64,000 nucleotides of DNA from Phylloscopus collybita (GCA_027886175.1 JAJNNQ010000094.1:186001-250000); one strand, 5' to 3'. Counted from the stretch's first letter, positions 9,487 through 20,282 are shown. A program made the numbers and translations. Notes: a model not told the origin generated them from the sequence alone.

Positions 9487-12400
9487 TCAGTTCTCACTTA
9501 GGATTAGGTTTTCCTGTGGTACACAACTGGTTTTCCCATCTTTCTGCATTACCCACCAAGTGTTACCAGGTCCTTGAGCAAAAACAATCCCACGGGTGGG
9601 TTCACCTTTGCCCAAGGTGGGGTTTACCCAAACAGTCTTTCCTAAGATACCTCTCATATGTACCACAGGGACTTTGTCTCCATCCACTGTGTGCAAAGGG
9701 GTAGACTGGGCAGGACCAGCTCGATTAATAGACCCTCGGGTGTTGACCATCCAGGTGACCTTTGCTAAGTTCACTTCCCAATTTTTGAAGGTCCCCCCAC
9801 CAAGTGCCTTCAGGGTGGTCTTAAGTAATCCATTGCACCGTTCAACTTTCCTGGCAGCTGGTGCATGATAAGGGATGTGATATATCCATTCAATGCCGTG
9901 TTCCTTAGCCCAGGTGTTTATGAGGCTGTTCTTGAAATGAGTCCCGTTGTCCGACTCAATTCTCTCAGGGGTGCCATGTCTCCACAGGACTTGTTTTTCC
10001 AGGCCCAGGATGGTGTTCCGGGCGGTGGCATGAGGCACAGGGTAGGTCTCCAGCCACCCAGTGGTGGCTTCCACCATGGTCAGCACGTAGCGCTTGCCTT
10101 GGCGGGTTTGGGGCAGTGTGATGTAATCAATCTGCCAGGCCTCCCCATACTTGTACTTGGACCACCGTCCACCGTACCAGAGGGGCTTCACCCGCTTGGC
10201 CTGCTTGATGGCAGCACACGTCTCACAGTCGTGGATAACCTGTGAAATACTGTTCATGGTTAGATCCACCCCTCGGTCTCGTGCCCACTTATAGGTGGCA
10301 TCTCTGCCCTGATGACCTGAAGCATCATGGGCCCACCGAGCTAGGAACAACTCTCCCTTGTGTTGCCAATCCAAGTATACCTTGGATACCTTTATCCTCG
10401 CAGCTTGATCTACCTGCTCGTTGTTCCGGTGCTCCTCATTAGCCCGACTCTTGGGGACATGGGCATCCACATGGCGGACTTTCACAGGTAGTTTCCCTAC
10501 CCTGATGGCAATGTCCTTCCACTCATCAGCAGCCCAGATTGGTTTTCCCCTACGCTGCCAGTTGGCTTTTTTCCACCTTTCCAGCCAGCCCCACAGAGCA
10601 TTAGCCACCATCCACGAATCAGTGTAGAGGTAGAGCTTCGGCCACTTCTCTCTTTCAGCAATGTCCAGGGCCAATTGAACAGCTTTGAGTTCAGCAAGCT
10701 GGCTTGACCCACCTTCTCCTTCAGTGGCGTGTGCAACCTGTCGTGTGGGGCTCCATACGGCTGCTTTCCACTTCCGGTTCATCCCTACGATGCGACAGGA
10801 ACCATCAGTGAAAAGAGCGTAGCGTGTTTCTTCTGCTGGCAGTTGGTTGTATGGTGGAGCTTCTTCAGCCCGGGTTACTTGCTCTTGTTCTTCTTCATCA
10901 GTGAGACTGAAGTTCTCAGCTTCTGGCCAGTTGGTGATTACTTCCAAAATCCCAGGGCGATTCGGGTTACCAATACGGGCGCGCTGAGTGATGAGGGCGA
11001 TCCATTTGCTCCATGTGGCATCGGTGGCATGGTGGGTGGAGGGAACCTTTCCTTTAAACATCCACCCCAGCACCGGTAGTCGGGGTGCCAGGAGGAGTTG
11101 TGCTTCAGTGCCAATCACCTCTGAGGCAGCTTGAACTCCTTCGTAGGCGGCCAAGATCTCCTTCTCTGTGGGAGTGTAATTGGCTTCGGCCCCTCTGTAA
11201 CTTCGGCTCCAGAATCCCAGTGGCCGGCCTCGAGTCTCACCTGGCACCTTCTGCCACAGGCTCCAGGACAGACCATGGCTCCCGGCTGGAGAGTAGAGCA
11301 CATTCTTTACCTCTGGTCCCGTCCTGACTGGGCCAAGGGCTACTGCATGTGCGATTTCCTGCTTGATCTGGGCAAAGGCGTGTTGCTGTTCTGGGCCCCA
11401 GTGGAAATCGTTGTTCTTGCGGGTAACCAGGTAGAGAGGGCTCACAATCTGACTGTACTCAGGGATGTGCATCCTCCAAAAGCCAATGGCCCCTAGGAAA
11501 GCTTGTGTTTCCTTCTTGTTGGTCGGTGGGGACATGGCGGTGATCTTATTGATGACCTCAGTGGGAATCTGACGCCGTCCATCTTGCCACTTCACTCCCA
11601 GGAACTGGATCTCTTGGGCAGGTCCCTTGACTTTGCTCTTCTTGATGGCAAAACCGGCTTCCAGGAGAACTTGGATGATCTCTCCTTTCTCAAAGACTTC
11701 CATTGCAGTGTTCCCCCACACAATGATGTCATCTATGTACTGTAGATGGTCCGGAGCCTCACCCTTTTCCAGTGCATCCTGGATCAGTCCATGGCAGATG
11801 GTGGGACTGTGCTTCCACCCCTGGGGCAGCCGATTCCAGGTGTACTGCACACCCCTCCAGGTGAAAGCAAACTGGGGTCTGCACTCTGCTGCCACAGGAA
11901 TGGAGAAGAAGGCATTGGCAATGTCAATGGTCGCGTACCACTTTGCTGCCTTGGACTCCAGCTCGTACTGCAACTCCAACATGTCTGGCACAGCAGCGCT
12001 CAGTGGTGGCGTGACCTCATTCAGACCACGATAATCTACAGTCAGTCTCCATTCCCCACTGGATTTACGCACAGGCCAGATGGGGCTGTTAAAAGGTGAA
12101 TGAGCCTTACTGACCACCCCTTGGCTCTCCAGTTTACGAATCATCTCATGGATCGGGGTCACAGAGTCTCTGTCAGTGCGGTATTGCCGACGGTGCACTG
12201 TTGCTGTGGCAATTGGTACCTGTTGTTCTTCAACTCTTAGCAGTCCCACAGCAGAAGGGTCATCTGAGAGACCAGGCAAGGTATTCAGTTGTTTGATCTC
12301 TTCTGTCTCTACAGCAGCTACTCCAAAAGCCCAACGATATCCTTTTGGGTCTTTGAAATATCCATTTCTGAGATAGTCTATGCCGAGGATGCACGGGGCC

Positions 12401-12672
12401 TCTGGGCCAGTCACAATGGGGTGTTTCTGCCACCCATTCCCAGTTAAACTCACTTCGGCTTCCACTACAGTCAGCTGCTGGGACCCTCCTGTCACCCCAG
12501 AAATAGAAATGGGTTCTGTTCCTACATACCCTGATGGCATCAGGGTACATTGGGCACCAGTGTCAACCAAAGCCGTGTATTTTTGTGGGTCAGATGTGCC
12601 AGGCCATCGGATCCACACAGTCCAATAGATCCGATTATCCCTTTCCTCTACCTGGCTAGAGGCAGGGCCCCT
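9487..12672 (-). CDS. pol: ERV pol, unit 1 (protease, RT, RNase H, integrase)
   Basis: The frame is open from the codon after the gag TAG down to a stop at 9487; the first ATG is at 12618 (1043 residues from there). Positions from that Met: protease DTGA at 19; RT catalytic Asp in TIDIANAFF (232) and YIDD (294-297); RNase H acidic residues near 605, 643, 667 and 737; integrase zinc site H764, H769, C798, C801; integrase core D831, D890, E926 (35 residues between the last two). Relative to units 2 and 3 it has a two-codon insertion (near 579), a one-codon deletion (near 313) and Gly to Arg at 923, next to the catalytic Glu. No dUTPase seen. It is probably made as a Gag-Pol readthrough protein. 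The class is uncertain: the RT reads ERVL- or spuma-like, the readthrough layout gamma- or epsilon-like. Confidence 0.9.
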   Translation of the reverse strand, partial: RGPASSQVEERDNRIYWTVWIRWPGTSDPQKYTALVDTGAQCTLMPSGYVGTEPISISGVTGGSQQLTVVEAEVSLTGNGWQKHPIVTGPEAPCILGIDYLRNGYFKDPKGYRWAFGVAAVETEEIKQLNTLPGLSDDPSAVGLLRVEEQQVPIATATVHRRQYRTDRDSVTPIHEMIRKLESQGVVSKAHSPFNSPIWPVRKSSGEWRLTVDYRGLNEVTPPLSAAVPDMLELQYELESKAAKWYATIDIANAFFSIPVAAECRPQFAFTWRGVQYTWNRLPQGWKHSPTICHGLIQDALEKGEAPDHLQYIDDIIVWGNTAMEVFEKGEIIQVLLEAGFAIKKSKVKGPAQEIQFLGVKWQDGRRQIPTEVINKITAMSPPTNKKETQAFLGAIGFWRMHIPEYSQIVSPLYLVTRKNNDFHWGPEQQHAFAQIKQEIAHAVALGPVRTGPEVKNVLYSPAGSHGLSWSLWQKVPGETRGRPLGFWSRSYRGAEANYTPTEKEILAAYEGVQAASEVIGTEAQLLLAPRLPVLGWMFKGKVPSTHHATDATWSKWIALITQRARIGNPNRPGILEVITNWPEAENFSLTDEEEQEQVTRAEEAPPYNQLPAEETRYALFTDGSCRIVGMNRKWKAAVWSPTRQVAHATEGEGGSSQLAELKAVQLALDIAEREKWPKLYLYTDSWMVANALWGWLERWKKANWQRRGKPIWAADEWKDIAIRVGKLPVKVRHVDAHVPKSRANEEHRNNEQVDQAARIKVSKVYLDWQHKGELFLARWAHDASGHQGRDATYKWARDRGVDLTMNSISQVIHDCETCAAIKQAKRVKPLWYGGRWSKYKYGEAWQIDYITLPQTRQGKRYVLTMVEATTGWLETYPVPHATARNTILGLEKQVLWRHGTPERIESDNGTHFKNSLINTWAKEHGIEWIYHIPYHAPAARKVERCNGLLKTTLKALGGGTFKNWEVNLAKVTWMVNTRGSINRAGPAQSTPLHTVDGDKVPVVHMRGILGKTVWVNPTLGKGEPTRGIVFAQGPGNTWWVMQKDGKTSCVPQENLILSEN

Positions 12673-12675
12673 CTA
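12654..12675 (-). promoter_or_regulatory. Amber stop in a 7-bp inverted repeat: candidate readthrough element
   Basis: The gag stop TAG (12675-12673) is part of CTAGAGG, and the mirror CCTCTAG follows after seven bases. Gag and pol are in the same frame (the two stops are 3186 bases apart, 1062 codons), so suppression of this one codon gives Gag-Pol. The same arrangement occurs in units 2 and 3. Confidence 0.65.
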
Positions 12676-14178
12676 GCACTGGTTATCCCCTCCCTGAGCA
12701 TACATACTAGAGGTTCCTTCAAGGGGATTCAACACAGCATTGGCAGCTTGGTTATAGGAGGCTGAGGCTACTTTCATTTTCGTAGATCCCCCTTGGTGAT
12801 TGTTCCTCTCCTTGAGCTCACGCACCCGTGCTGCCAGGACAGAAGTGGGTTTCCCATCCCACATTCCCATGTCTTCCCCATGGTCACGCAGATAAAACCA
12901 CAGGTCAGCTCTTGGGGTGTACCCTCTCTCTCGAGCTGGGGGTCGTTGGGCTCTAACTCTGGGGCCTGTGACTCGCACTGGTGCCACACTGGAACTGTTT
13001 GTCCTCATCTCCTCCCTCACCCCCCTTATCTCTTCTTTGAGTTCTTTAACCACGGCAGAGATATGAGCCTGCATCGGGCCATTGATCATACTTTCATAAT
13101 TCCTAAGCTTATTGGCAACAGACCCCACTGTCTCTCTATTGTCCTCAGCATTAATTGTTGCAATAAAGGTGGTGTACTGAGATGGCCCTAGATTTGCCAG
13201 ATTCCACAACATCTGCCCTGTGCATTTAACCTTGTCAGGGTCATTATCATGCTGTCCACTCCTCCCAAAAAGTACCTCCAGCACTGCCACTTCCCTCAGC
13301 TGTTGGATCCCTTCCTCCAGAGTTTTCCAGCGCATTCTATGGTGGTGCTCCTGCATTCTTTCTTTGTGGATAAATCTCTCTCTCACACTCATTAAAAGCC
13401 GCTCCCAAAGGGGAAGGGGTCCTGGCTCTCTTACAAATACCTGATTTATACCTGAGTCCTGGGTCAAGGGTCCCAAATTCCTTGCCTCACCACTGTCCAA
13501 TTGCACACCAGTACCCATGAGGTCCCATACCCGAAGTAGCCAGGCTGTGTAAGCCTCACGCCCCCGCCGTACAATATCTTTTTGCAGGTTACGGAGACTT
13601 TCATACGACAGGGACTCGGTGATGATCTGAACATGTGATTCCCCTGCAGGTTGTGAGGGCCCTCCTTTCTTATTGTCTGGGTTTGCTGTTTTCACCTTAG
13701 ATTTCTTTGTTTCCACAGGGGCAACTGCCGCTGGCTGTGACTGCCCCTGTGGTTCAGCTGGGACCTGAGCAGTTGTAATCTCTGTGGGTTTCATTGCTGC
13801 ACCATCAGGCTCTCTTTTGTCAGGGCAGGGGAAGGATTTCCCACTAGCTGGGGAGATGTACTCCCTCAGCATCTGGCCCATCTTTTCTTGCATCTCCTTA
13901 ATCAGAGCCCCCACCCAAACCGGGTGGTTTATCTCTGAGGCAGGCTGTGGGGCAGGAGCGGACTCTTGGGCTGCATTCTTATTCTCTGGGGTACTTATTA
14001 AGGTGCTTACCCAGGCCAATTTCCCCTTATCTCTGAATGCCAAACAGAACAGGCATACCAGCAACACCAGCCACTGTATGATATCATTAGCACTCAGAGA
14101 TTTCAACCCTTCAAAAACTGGTGGGGTGGACCCAAAAAGCTGTGTGAAGGGCTGGGAGAAAATTTCCCCCGGTGCCAT
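12673..14178 (-). CDS. gag: ERV gag-like ORF, unit 1
   Basis: 501 codons from ATG at 14178 (context AAGGAAATGG) to TAG. It is called Gag from its place between the primer site and pol; sequence motifs are weak. Residues about 32-48 (IIQWLVLLVCLFCLAF) are strongly hydrophobic, unusual for Gag. A Pro/Lys/Gln-rich region follows, then a helical, charged segment around RERFIHKERMQEHHHR and a region with MLWNLANLGPSQY that may be the capsid part. No CCHC zinc knuckle is visible. In this unit a TAA interrupts the upstream in-frame extension that is open in units 2 and 3. Confidence 0.75.
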   Translation of the reverse strand: MAPGEIFSQPFTQLFGSTPPVFEGLKSLSANDIIQWLVLLVCLFCLAFRDKGKLAWVSTLISTPENKNAAQESAPAPQPASEINHPVWVGALIKEMQEKMGQMLREYISPASGKSFPCPDKREPDGAAMKPTEITTAQVPAEPQGQSQPAAVAPVETKKSKVKTANPDNKKGGPSQPAGESHVQIITESLSYESLRNLQKDIVRRGREAYTAWLLRVWDLMGTGVQLDSGEARNLGPLTQDSGINQVFVREPGPLPLWERLLMSVRERFIHKERMQEHHHRMRWKTLEEGIQQLREVAVLEVLFGRSGQHDNDPDKVKCTGQMLWNLANLGPSQYTTFIATINAEDNRETVGSVANKLRNYESMINGPMQAHISAVVKELKEEIRGVREEMRTNSSSVAPVRVTGPRVRAQRPPARERGYTPRADLWFYLRDHGEDMGMWDGKPTSVLAARVRELKERNNHQGGSTKMKVASASYNQAANAVLNPLEGTSSMYAQGGDNQC

Positions 14179-14502
14179 TTCCTTACAATAGGTACCATTG
14201 TTAAAGTAACCCCAGAAGCACAGAGTTAGCCTATGATAGCTATGAATCCATGTGCTTGCTTTCCAGAGGAAGTTAAAAATCCATTAATTTCTCACCTTAT
14301 TAATCCACAAAACAAACTGAATGCCAGCCACAGTAGCCTTAGTCATAGGACCCATATTTACATAAGGAGTAGCAAATGGCAGAAATACAGCCACCACCAC
14401 GTGCCACCCAAACCAGGGAAAGCTAGACCACATTATTCTGGCCAGTGGGCTTTTATCTAATACGCAAGAACTGTTATTCCTTTCTCTCAATGCCCTCGTG
14501 CC

Positions 14503-14523
14503 CCACCCTTGGGCGCCAAAATC
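14503..14523 (-). other. Primer binding site, Lys-type, unit 1
   Basis: Starting three bases past the LTR-2 edge on the minus strand is TTGGCGCCCAAGGGTGGGGC. It matches the tRNA-Lys(1,2)-type site except for a short mismatch in the middle (AAGGG for AACG). The same site occurs next to LTR-3 and LTR-4. Confidence 0.7.
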
Positions 14524-15192
14524 TGTCTTGGTTTGGAAAGACAGGTATCTGCCAGGGAAACTGAGGTTCCCCTAGGATGGAGAATACCAACCCCTCGCAC
14601 CCCGACGAATTATAATTTTGCAATCAAGGGCTCTCAGGCAAAGATGTTGGGAATAGGAATAACAGTTCTTTACTAGGAGGTATTAACAATACAAATATGA
14701 TAGGAAACAAAACCACCCAACCAAACAAACAAATAAACAAATAAACAATAATTTTAGAAGAAAACCCTGACAAAGTCAGAGTTTCAATCTGACCCTGTGA
14801 TTCAGGATGTTGATAACAGTCCGAACGTAAACAGTCCAAACACTTCTGGAGTGGCAGACGTGATCCTGTTGGAGCAGAGATGATTCTGCGAAGAAACCAG
14901 TTCAGGGACGGCGAGGAGGGAGACAGGATGGCGAGCACAGGAGACAAAGAAGCTCTTGCCACACCGCAGCGAAGGAAGCGCCGAGCACCCAGCTCCTGCA
15001 GCAGGGCCGAACCGCCAACCCCCGGCCACCCCCCCCTCCCCCCCACCCCCCACCGCCAGGGCATGAGATGTATAGAAATGCAAATGCACCGCACAGGCTG
15101 GGGAAGGTAACAATGGCCTATCAAGGTGGGTCATCAGGCCTCAAAACAGATGTAAATAGAATACACAAAACCCAGCTCCACAACCCAAGACA
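14524..15192 (-). mobile_element. ERV array LTR-2 (shared by units 1 and 2)
   Basis: 669 bp with TG/CA ends on the minus strand. It serves as 5' LTR of unit 1 and 3' LTR of unit 2; there is no host DNA between the units. The inner variant (GAAGAAACCAGTTCAGGGACG) matches LTR-3 more closely than the outer LTRs. Confidence 0.9.
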
Positions 15193-15271
15193 ACGTTCCA
15201 CCCCTTATTCTATTACCATCTGTATCATACCTGAATTAATAAACTCCACTATACAGAATGAACCCTCACAC

Positions 15272-18200
15272 TCAGTTCTCACTTAGGATTAGGTTTTCCT
15301 GTGGTACACAACTGGTTTTCCCATCTTTCTGCATCACCCACCAAGTGTTACCAGATCCTTGAGCAAAAACAATCCCACGGGTGGGTTCACCTTTGCCCAA
15401 GGTGGGGTTTACCCAAACAGTCTTTCCTAAGATACCTCTCATATGTACTACAGGGACTTTGTCTCCATCCACTGTGTGCAAAGGGGTAGACTGGGCAGGA
15501 CCAGCTCGATTAATAGACCCTCGGGTGTTGACCATCCAGGTGGCCTTTGCTAAGTTCACTTCCCAATTTCTGAAGGTCCCCCCGCCAAGTGCTTTCAGGG
15601 TGGTCTTAAGCAGTCCATTGCACCGTTCAACTTTCCCGGCAGCTGGTGCATGATAAGGGATGTGATATATCCATTCAATGCCGTGTTCCTTAGCCCAGGT
15701 GTTTATGAGGCTGTTCTTGAAATGAGTCCCGTTGTCCGACTCAATTCTCTCAGGGGTGCCATGTCTCCACAGGACTTGTTTTTCCAGGCCCAGGATGGTG
15801 TTCCGGGCGGTGGCATGAGGCACAGGATAGGTCTCCAGCCACCCAGTGGTGGCTTCCACCATGGTCAGCACGTAGCGCTTGCCTTGGCAGGTTTGGGGCA
15901 GTGTGATGTAATCAATCTGCCAGGCCTCCCCATACTTGTACTTGGACCACCGTCCACCGTACCAGAGGGGCTTCACCCGCTTGGCCTGCTTAATGGCAGC
16001 ACACGTCTCACAGTCGTGGATAACCTGTGAAATACTGTTCATGGTTAGATCCACCCCTCGGTCTCGTGCCCACTTATAGGTGGCATCTCTGCCCTGATGA
16101 CCTGAAGCATCATGGGCCCACCGAGCTAGGAACAACTCTCCCTTGTGTTGCCAATCCAAGTCTACCTTGGATACCTTTATCCTCGCAGCTTGATCTACTT
16201 GCTCGTTGTTCCGGTGCTCCTCATTAGCCCGACTCTTGGGGACATGGGCATCCACATGACGGACTTTCACAGGTAGTTTCCCTACCCTGATGGCAATGTC
16301 CTTCCACTCATCAGCAGCCCAGATTGGTTTTCCCCTACGCTGCCAGTTGGCTTTTTTCCACCTTTCCAGCCAGCCCCACAGAGCATTAGCCACCATCCAC
16401 GAATCAGTGTAGAGGTAGAGCTTCGGCCACTTCTCTCTTTCAGCAATGTCCAGGGCCAATTGAACAGCTTTGAGTTCAGCAAGCTGGCTTGACCCACCTT
16501 CTCCTTCAGTGGCGTGTGCAACTTGTCTTGTGGGGCTCCATACGGCTGCTTTCCACTTCCGGTTCATCCCTACGATGCGACAGGAACCATCAGTGAAAAG
16601 AGCGTAGCGTGTTTCTTCTGCTGGCAGTTGGTTGTATGGTGGAGCTTCTTCAGCCCGGGTTACTTGTTCTTCTTCGTCAGTGAGACTGAAGTTCTCAGCT
16701 TCTGGCCAGTTGGTGATTACTTCCAAAATCCCAGGGCGATTCGGGTTACCAATACGGGCGCGCTGAGTGATGAGGGCGATCCATTTGCTCCATGTAGCAT
16801 CGGTGGCATGGTGGGTGGAGGGAACCTTTCCTTTAAACATCCACCCCAGCACCGGTAGTCGGGGTGCCAGGAGGAGTTGTGCTTCAGTGCCAATCACCTC
16901 TGAGGCAGCTTGAACTCCTTCGTAGGCGGCCAAGATCTCCTTCTCTGTGGGAGTGTAGTTGGCTTCAGACCCTCTGTAGCTTCGGCTCCAGAATCCCAGT
17001 GGCCGGCCTCGAGTCTCACCTGGCACCTTCTGCCACAGGCTCCAGGACAGACCATGGCTCCCGGCTGCAGAATAGAGCACGTTCTTTACCTCTGGTCCCG
17101 TCCTGACTGGGCCAAGGGCTACTGCATGTGCAATTTCCTGCTTGATCTGGGCAAAGGCGTGTTGCTGTTCAGGGCCCCAGTGGAAATCGTTTATCTTGCG
17201 GGTAACCAGGTAGAGAGGGCTCACAATCTGACTGTACTCAGGGATGTGCATCCTCCAAAAGCCAATGGCCCCTAGGAAAGCTTGTGTTTCCTTCTTGTTG
17301 GTTGGTGGGGACATGGCAGTGATCTTATTGATGACCTCAGTGGGAATCTGACGCCGTCCATCTTGCCACTTCACTCCCAGGAACTGGATCTCTTGGGCAG
17401 GTCCCTTGACTTTGCTCTTCTTGATGGCAAAACCGGCTTCCAGGAGAATTTGGATGATCTTCTCTCCTTTCTCAAAGACTTCCATTGCTGTGTTCCCCCA
17501 CACAATGATGTCATCTATGTACTGTAGATGGTCCGGAGCCTCACCCTTTTCCAGTGCATCCTGGATCAGTCCATGGCAGATGGTGGGACTGTGCTTCCAC
17601 CCCTGGGGCAGCCGATTCCAGGTGTACTGCACACCCCTCCAGGTGAAAGCAAACTGGGGTCTGCACTCTGCTGCCACAGGAATGGAGAAGAAGGCATTGG
17701 CAATGTCGATGGTCGCGTACCACTTTGCTGCCTTGGACTCCAGCTCATACTGCAACTCCAACATGTCTGGCACAGCAGCGCTCAGTGGTGGCGTGACCTC
17801 ATTCAGACCACGATAATCTACAGTCAGTCTCCATTCCCCACTGGGCTTACGCACAGGCCAGATGGGGCTGTTAAAAGGTGAATGAGCCTTACTGACCACC
17901 CCTTGGCTCTCCAGTTTACGAATCATCTCATGGATCGGGGTCACAGAGTCTCTGTCAGTGCGGTATTGCCGACGGTGCACTGTTGCTGTGGCAATTGGTA
18001 CCTGTTGTTCTTCAACTCTTAGCAGTCCCACAGCAGAAGGGTCATCTGAGAGACCAGGCAAGGTATTCAGTTGTTTGATCTCTTCCGTCTCTACAGCAGC
18101 TACTCCAAAAGCCCAACGATATCCTTTTGGGTCTTTGAAATATCCATTTCTGAGATAGTCTATGCCGAGGATGCACGGGGCCTCTGGGCCAGTCACAATG

Positions 18201-18454
18201 GGGTGTTTCTGCCACCCATTCCCAGTTAAACTCACTTCGGCTTCCACTACAGTCAGCTGCTGGGACCCTCCTGTCACCCCAGAAATAGAAATGGGTTCTG
18301 TTCCTACATACCCTGATGGCATCAGGGTACATTGGGCACCAGTGTCAACCAAAGCCGTGTATTTTTGTGGGTCAGATGTGCCAGGCCATCGGATCCACAC
18401 AGTCCAATAGATCCGATTATCCCTTTCCTCTACCTGGCTAGAGGCAGGGCCCCT
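15272..18454 (-). CDS. pol: ERV pol, unit 2
   Basis: Open from the codon after the gag TAG to the stop at 15272; 1042 residues from the first ATG at 18400. Protease DTGA, RT YIDD, the RNase H acidic residues and the integrase HHCC and DD35E residues are all present, and the residue before KVERCN is Gly. A Cys replaces Arg in the LPQTRQGK segment of the integrase relative to units 1 and 3. Nearly identical to unit 3. A polypurine tract lies at 15193-15210. Readthrough from gag would yield only the end of gag in this unit, because gag is shifted upstream. Confidence 0.9.
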   Translation of the reverse strand, partial: RGPASSQVEERDNRIYWTVWIRWPGTSDPQKYTALVDTGAQCTLMPSGYVGTEPISISGVTGGSQQLTVVEAEVSLTGNGWQKHPIVTGPEAPCILGIDYLRNGYFKDPKGYRWAFGVAAVETEEIKQLNTLPGLSDDPSAVGLLRVEEQQVPIATATVHRRQYRTDRDSVTPIHEMIRKLESQGVVSKAHSPFNSPIWPVRKPSGEWRLTVDYRGLNEVTPPLSAAVPDMLELQYELESKAAKWYATIDIANAFFSIPVAAECRPQFAFTWRGVQYTWNRLPQGWKHSPTICHGLIQDALEKGEAPDHLQYIDDIIVWGNTAMEVFEKGEKIIQILLEAGFAIKKSKVKGPAQEIQFLGVKWQDGRRQIPTEVINKITAMSPPTNKKETQAFLGAIGFWRMHIPEYSQIVSPLYLVTRKINDFHWGPEQQHAFAQIKQEIAHAVALGPVRTGPEVKNVLYSAAGSHGLSWSLWQKVPGETRGRPLGFWSRSYRGSEANYTPTEKEILAAYEGVQAASEVIGTEAQLLLAPRLPVLGWMFKGKVPSTHHATDATWSKWIALITQRARIGNPNRPGILEVITNWPEAENFSLTDEEEQVTRAEEAPPYNQLPAEETRYALFTDGSCRIVGMNRKWKAAVWSPTRQVAHATEGEGGSSQLAELKAVQLALDIAEREKWPKLYLYTDSWMVANALWGWLERWKKANWQRRGKPIWAADEWKDIAIRVGKLPVKVRHVDAHVPKSRANEEHRNNEQVDQAARIKVSKVDLDWQHKGELFLARWAHDASGHQGRDATYKWARDRGVDLTMNSISQVIHDCETCAAIKQAKRVKPLWYGGRWSKYKYGEAWQIDYITLPQTCQGKRYVLTMVEATTGWLETYPVPHATARNTILGLEKQVLWRHGTPERIESDNGTHFKNSLINTWAKEHGIEWIYHIPYHAPAAGKVERCNGLLKTTLKALGGGTFRNWEVNLAKATWMVNTRGSINRAGPAQSTPLHTVDGDKVPVVHMRGILGKTVWVNPTLGKGEPTRGIVFAQGSGNTWWVMQKDGKTSCVPQENLILSEN

Positions 18455-19959
18455 CTAGCACTGGTTATCCCCTCCCTGAGCATACATACTAGAGGTTCCT
18501 TCAAGGGGATTCAACACAGCATTGGCAGCTTGGTTATAGGAGGCTGAGGCTACTTTCATTTTCGTAGATCCCCTTGGTGATTGTTCCTCTCCTTGAGCTC
18601 ACGCACCCGTGCTGCCAGGACAGAAGTGGGTTTCCCATCCCACATTCCCATGTCTTCCCCATGGTCACGCAGATAAAACCACAGGTCAGCTCTTGGGGTG
18701 TACCCTCTCTCTCGAGCTGGGGGTCGTTGGGCTCTAACTCTGGGGCCTGTGACTCGCACTGGTGCCACATTGGAACTGTTTGTTCTCATCTCCTCCCTCA
18801 CCCCCCTTATCTCTTCTTTGAGTTCTTTAACCACGGCAGAGATATGAGCCTGCATCGGGCCATTGATCATACTTTCATAGTTCCTAAGCTTATTGGCAAC
18901 AGACCCCACTGTCTCTCGATTGTCCTCAGCATTAATTGTTGCAATAAAGGTGGTGTACTGAGATGGCCCTAGATTTGCCAGATTCCACAACATCTGCCCT
19001 GTGCATTTAACCTTGTCAGGGTCATTATCATGCTGTCCACTCCTCCCAAAAAGTACCTCCAGCACCGCCACTTCCCTCAGCTGTTGGATCCCTTCCTCCA
19101 GAGTTTTCCAGCGCATTCTATGGTGGTGCTCCTGCATTCTTTCTTTGTGGATAAATCTCTCTCTCACACTCATTAAAAGCCGCTCCCAAAGGGAAAGGGG
19201 TCCTGGCTCTCTTACAAATACCTGATTTATACCTGAGTCCTGGGTCAAGGGTCCCAAATTCCTTGCCTCACCACTGTCCAATTGCACACCAGTACCCATG
19301 AGGTCCCAAACCCGAAGTAGCCAGGCTGTGTAAGCCTCACGCCCCCGCCGTACAATATCTTTTTGCAGGTTACGGAGACTTTCATACGACAGGGACTCGG
19401 TGATGATCTGAACATGTGATTCCCCTGCAGGTTGTGAGGGCCCTCCTTTCTTATTGTCTGGGTTTGCTGTTTTCACCTTAGATTTCTTTGTTTCCACAGG
19501 GGCAACTGCCGCTGGCTGTGACTGCCCCTGTGGTTCAGCTGGGACCTGAGCAGTTGTAATCTCTGTGGGTTTCATTGCTGCACCATCAGGCTCTCTTTTG
19601 TCAGAGCAGGGGAAGGATTTCCCACTAGCTGGGGAAATGTACTCCCTCAGCATCTGGCCCATCTTCTCCTGCATCTCCTTCATCAGAGCCCCCACCCAAA
19701 CCGGGTGGTTTATCTCTGAGGCAGGCTGTGGGGCAGGAGCGGACTCTTGGGCTGCATTCTTATTCTCTGGGGTACTTATTAAGGTGCTTACCCAGGCCAA
19801 TTTCCCCTTATCTCTGAATGCCAAACAGAACAGGCATACCAGCAACACCAGCCACTGTATGATATCATTAGCACTCAGAGATTTCAACCCTTCAAAAACT
19901 GGTGGGGTGGACCCAAAAAACTGTGTGAAGGGCTGGGAGAAAATTTCCCCCGGTGCCAT
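18455..19959 (-). pseudogene. gag: ERV gag-like ORF, unit 2, one-base deletion
   Basis: Homologous to the 501-codon gag of units 1 and 3, with ATG at 19959. One C is missing from the C-run at 18570-18573 (plus strand), which shifts the frame near codon 463. The shifted product ends at 18556, so the final 39 residues and the in-frame link to pol are lost. Upstream of the ATG the frame stays open to just after the primer site (about 104 codons), with an in-frame ATG at 20214. Substitutions near the 5' end differ from units 1 and 3. Confidence 0.8.
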
Positions 19960-20282
19960 TTCCTTACAATAGGTACCATTGTTAAAGTAACCCCAGAAGC
20001 ACAGAGTAAGCCTATGATAGCTATGAATCCATGTGCTTGCTTTCCAGAGGAAGTTAAAAATCCATGAATTTCTCTCCTTATTAATCCACAAAATAAACTG
20101 AATGCCAGCCACAGTAGCCTTAGTCATAGGACCCATATTTACATAAGGAGTAGCAAATGGCAGAAATACAGCCACCACCACGTGCCACCCAAACCAGGGA
20201 AAGCTAGACCACATTATTCTGGCCAGTGGGCTTTTATCTAATACGCAAGAACTGTTATTCCTCTCTCTCAATGCCCTCGTGC

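Noticed and set aside
9516..12036. Plus-strand frames opposite the ERV pol genes
   Set aside because: They are antisense shadows of pol and recur in all three units only because pol is conserved.
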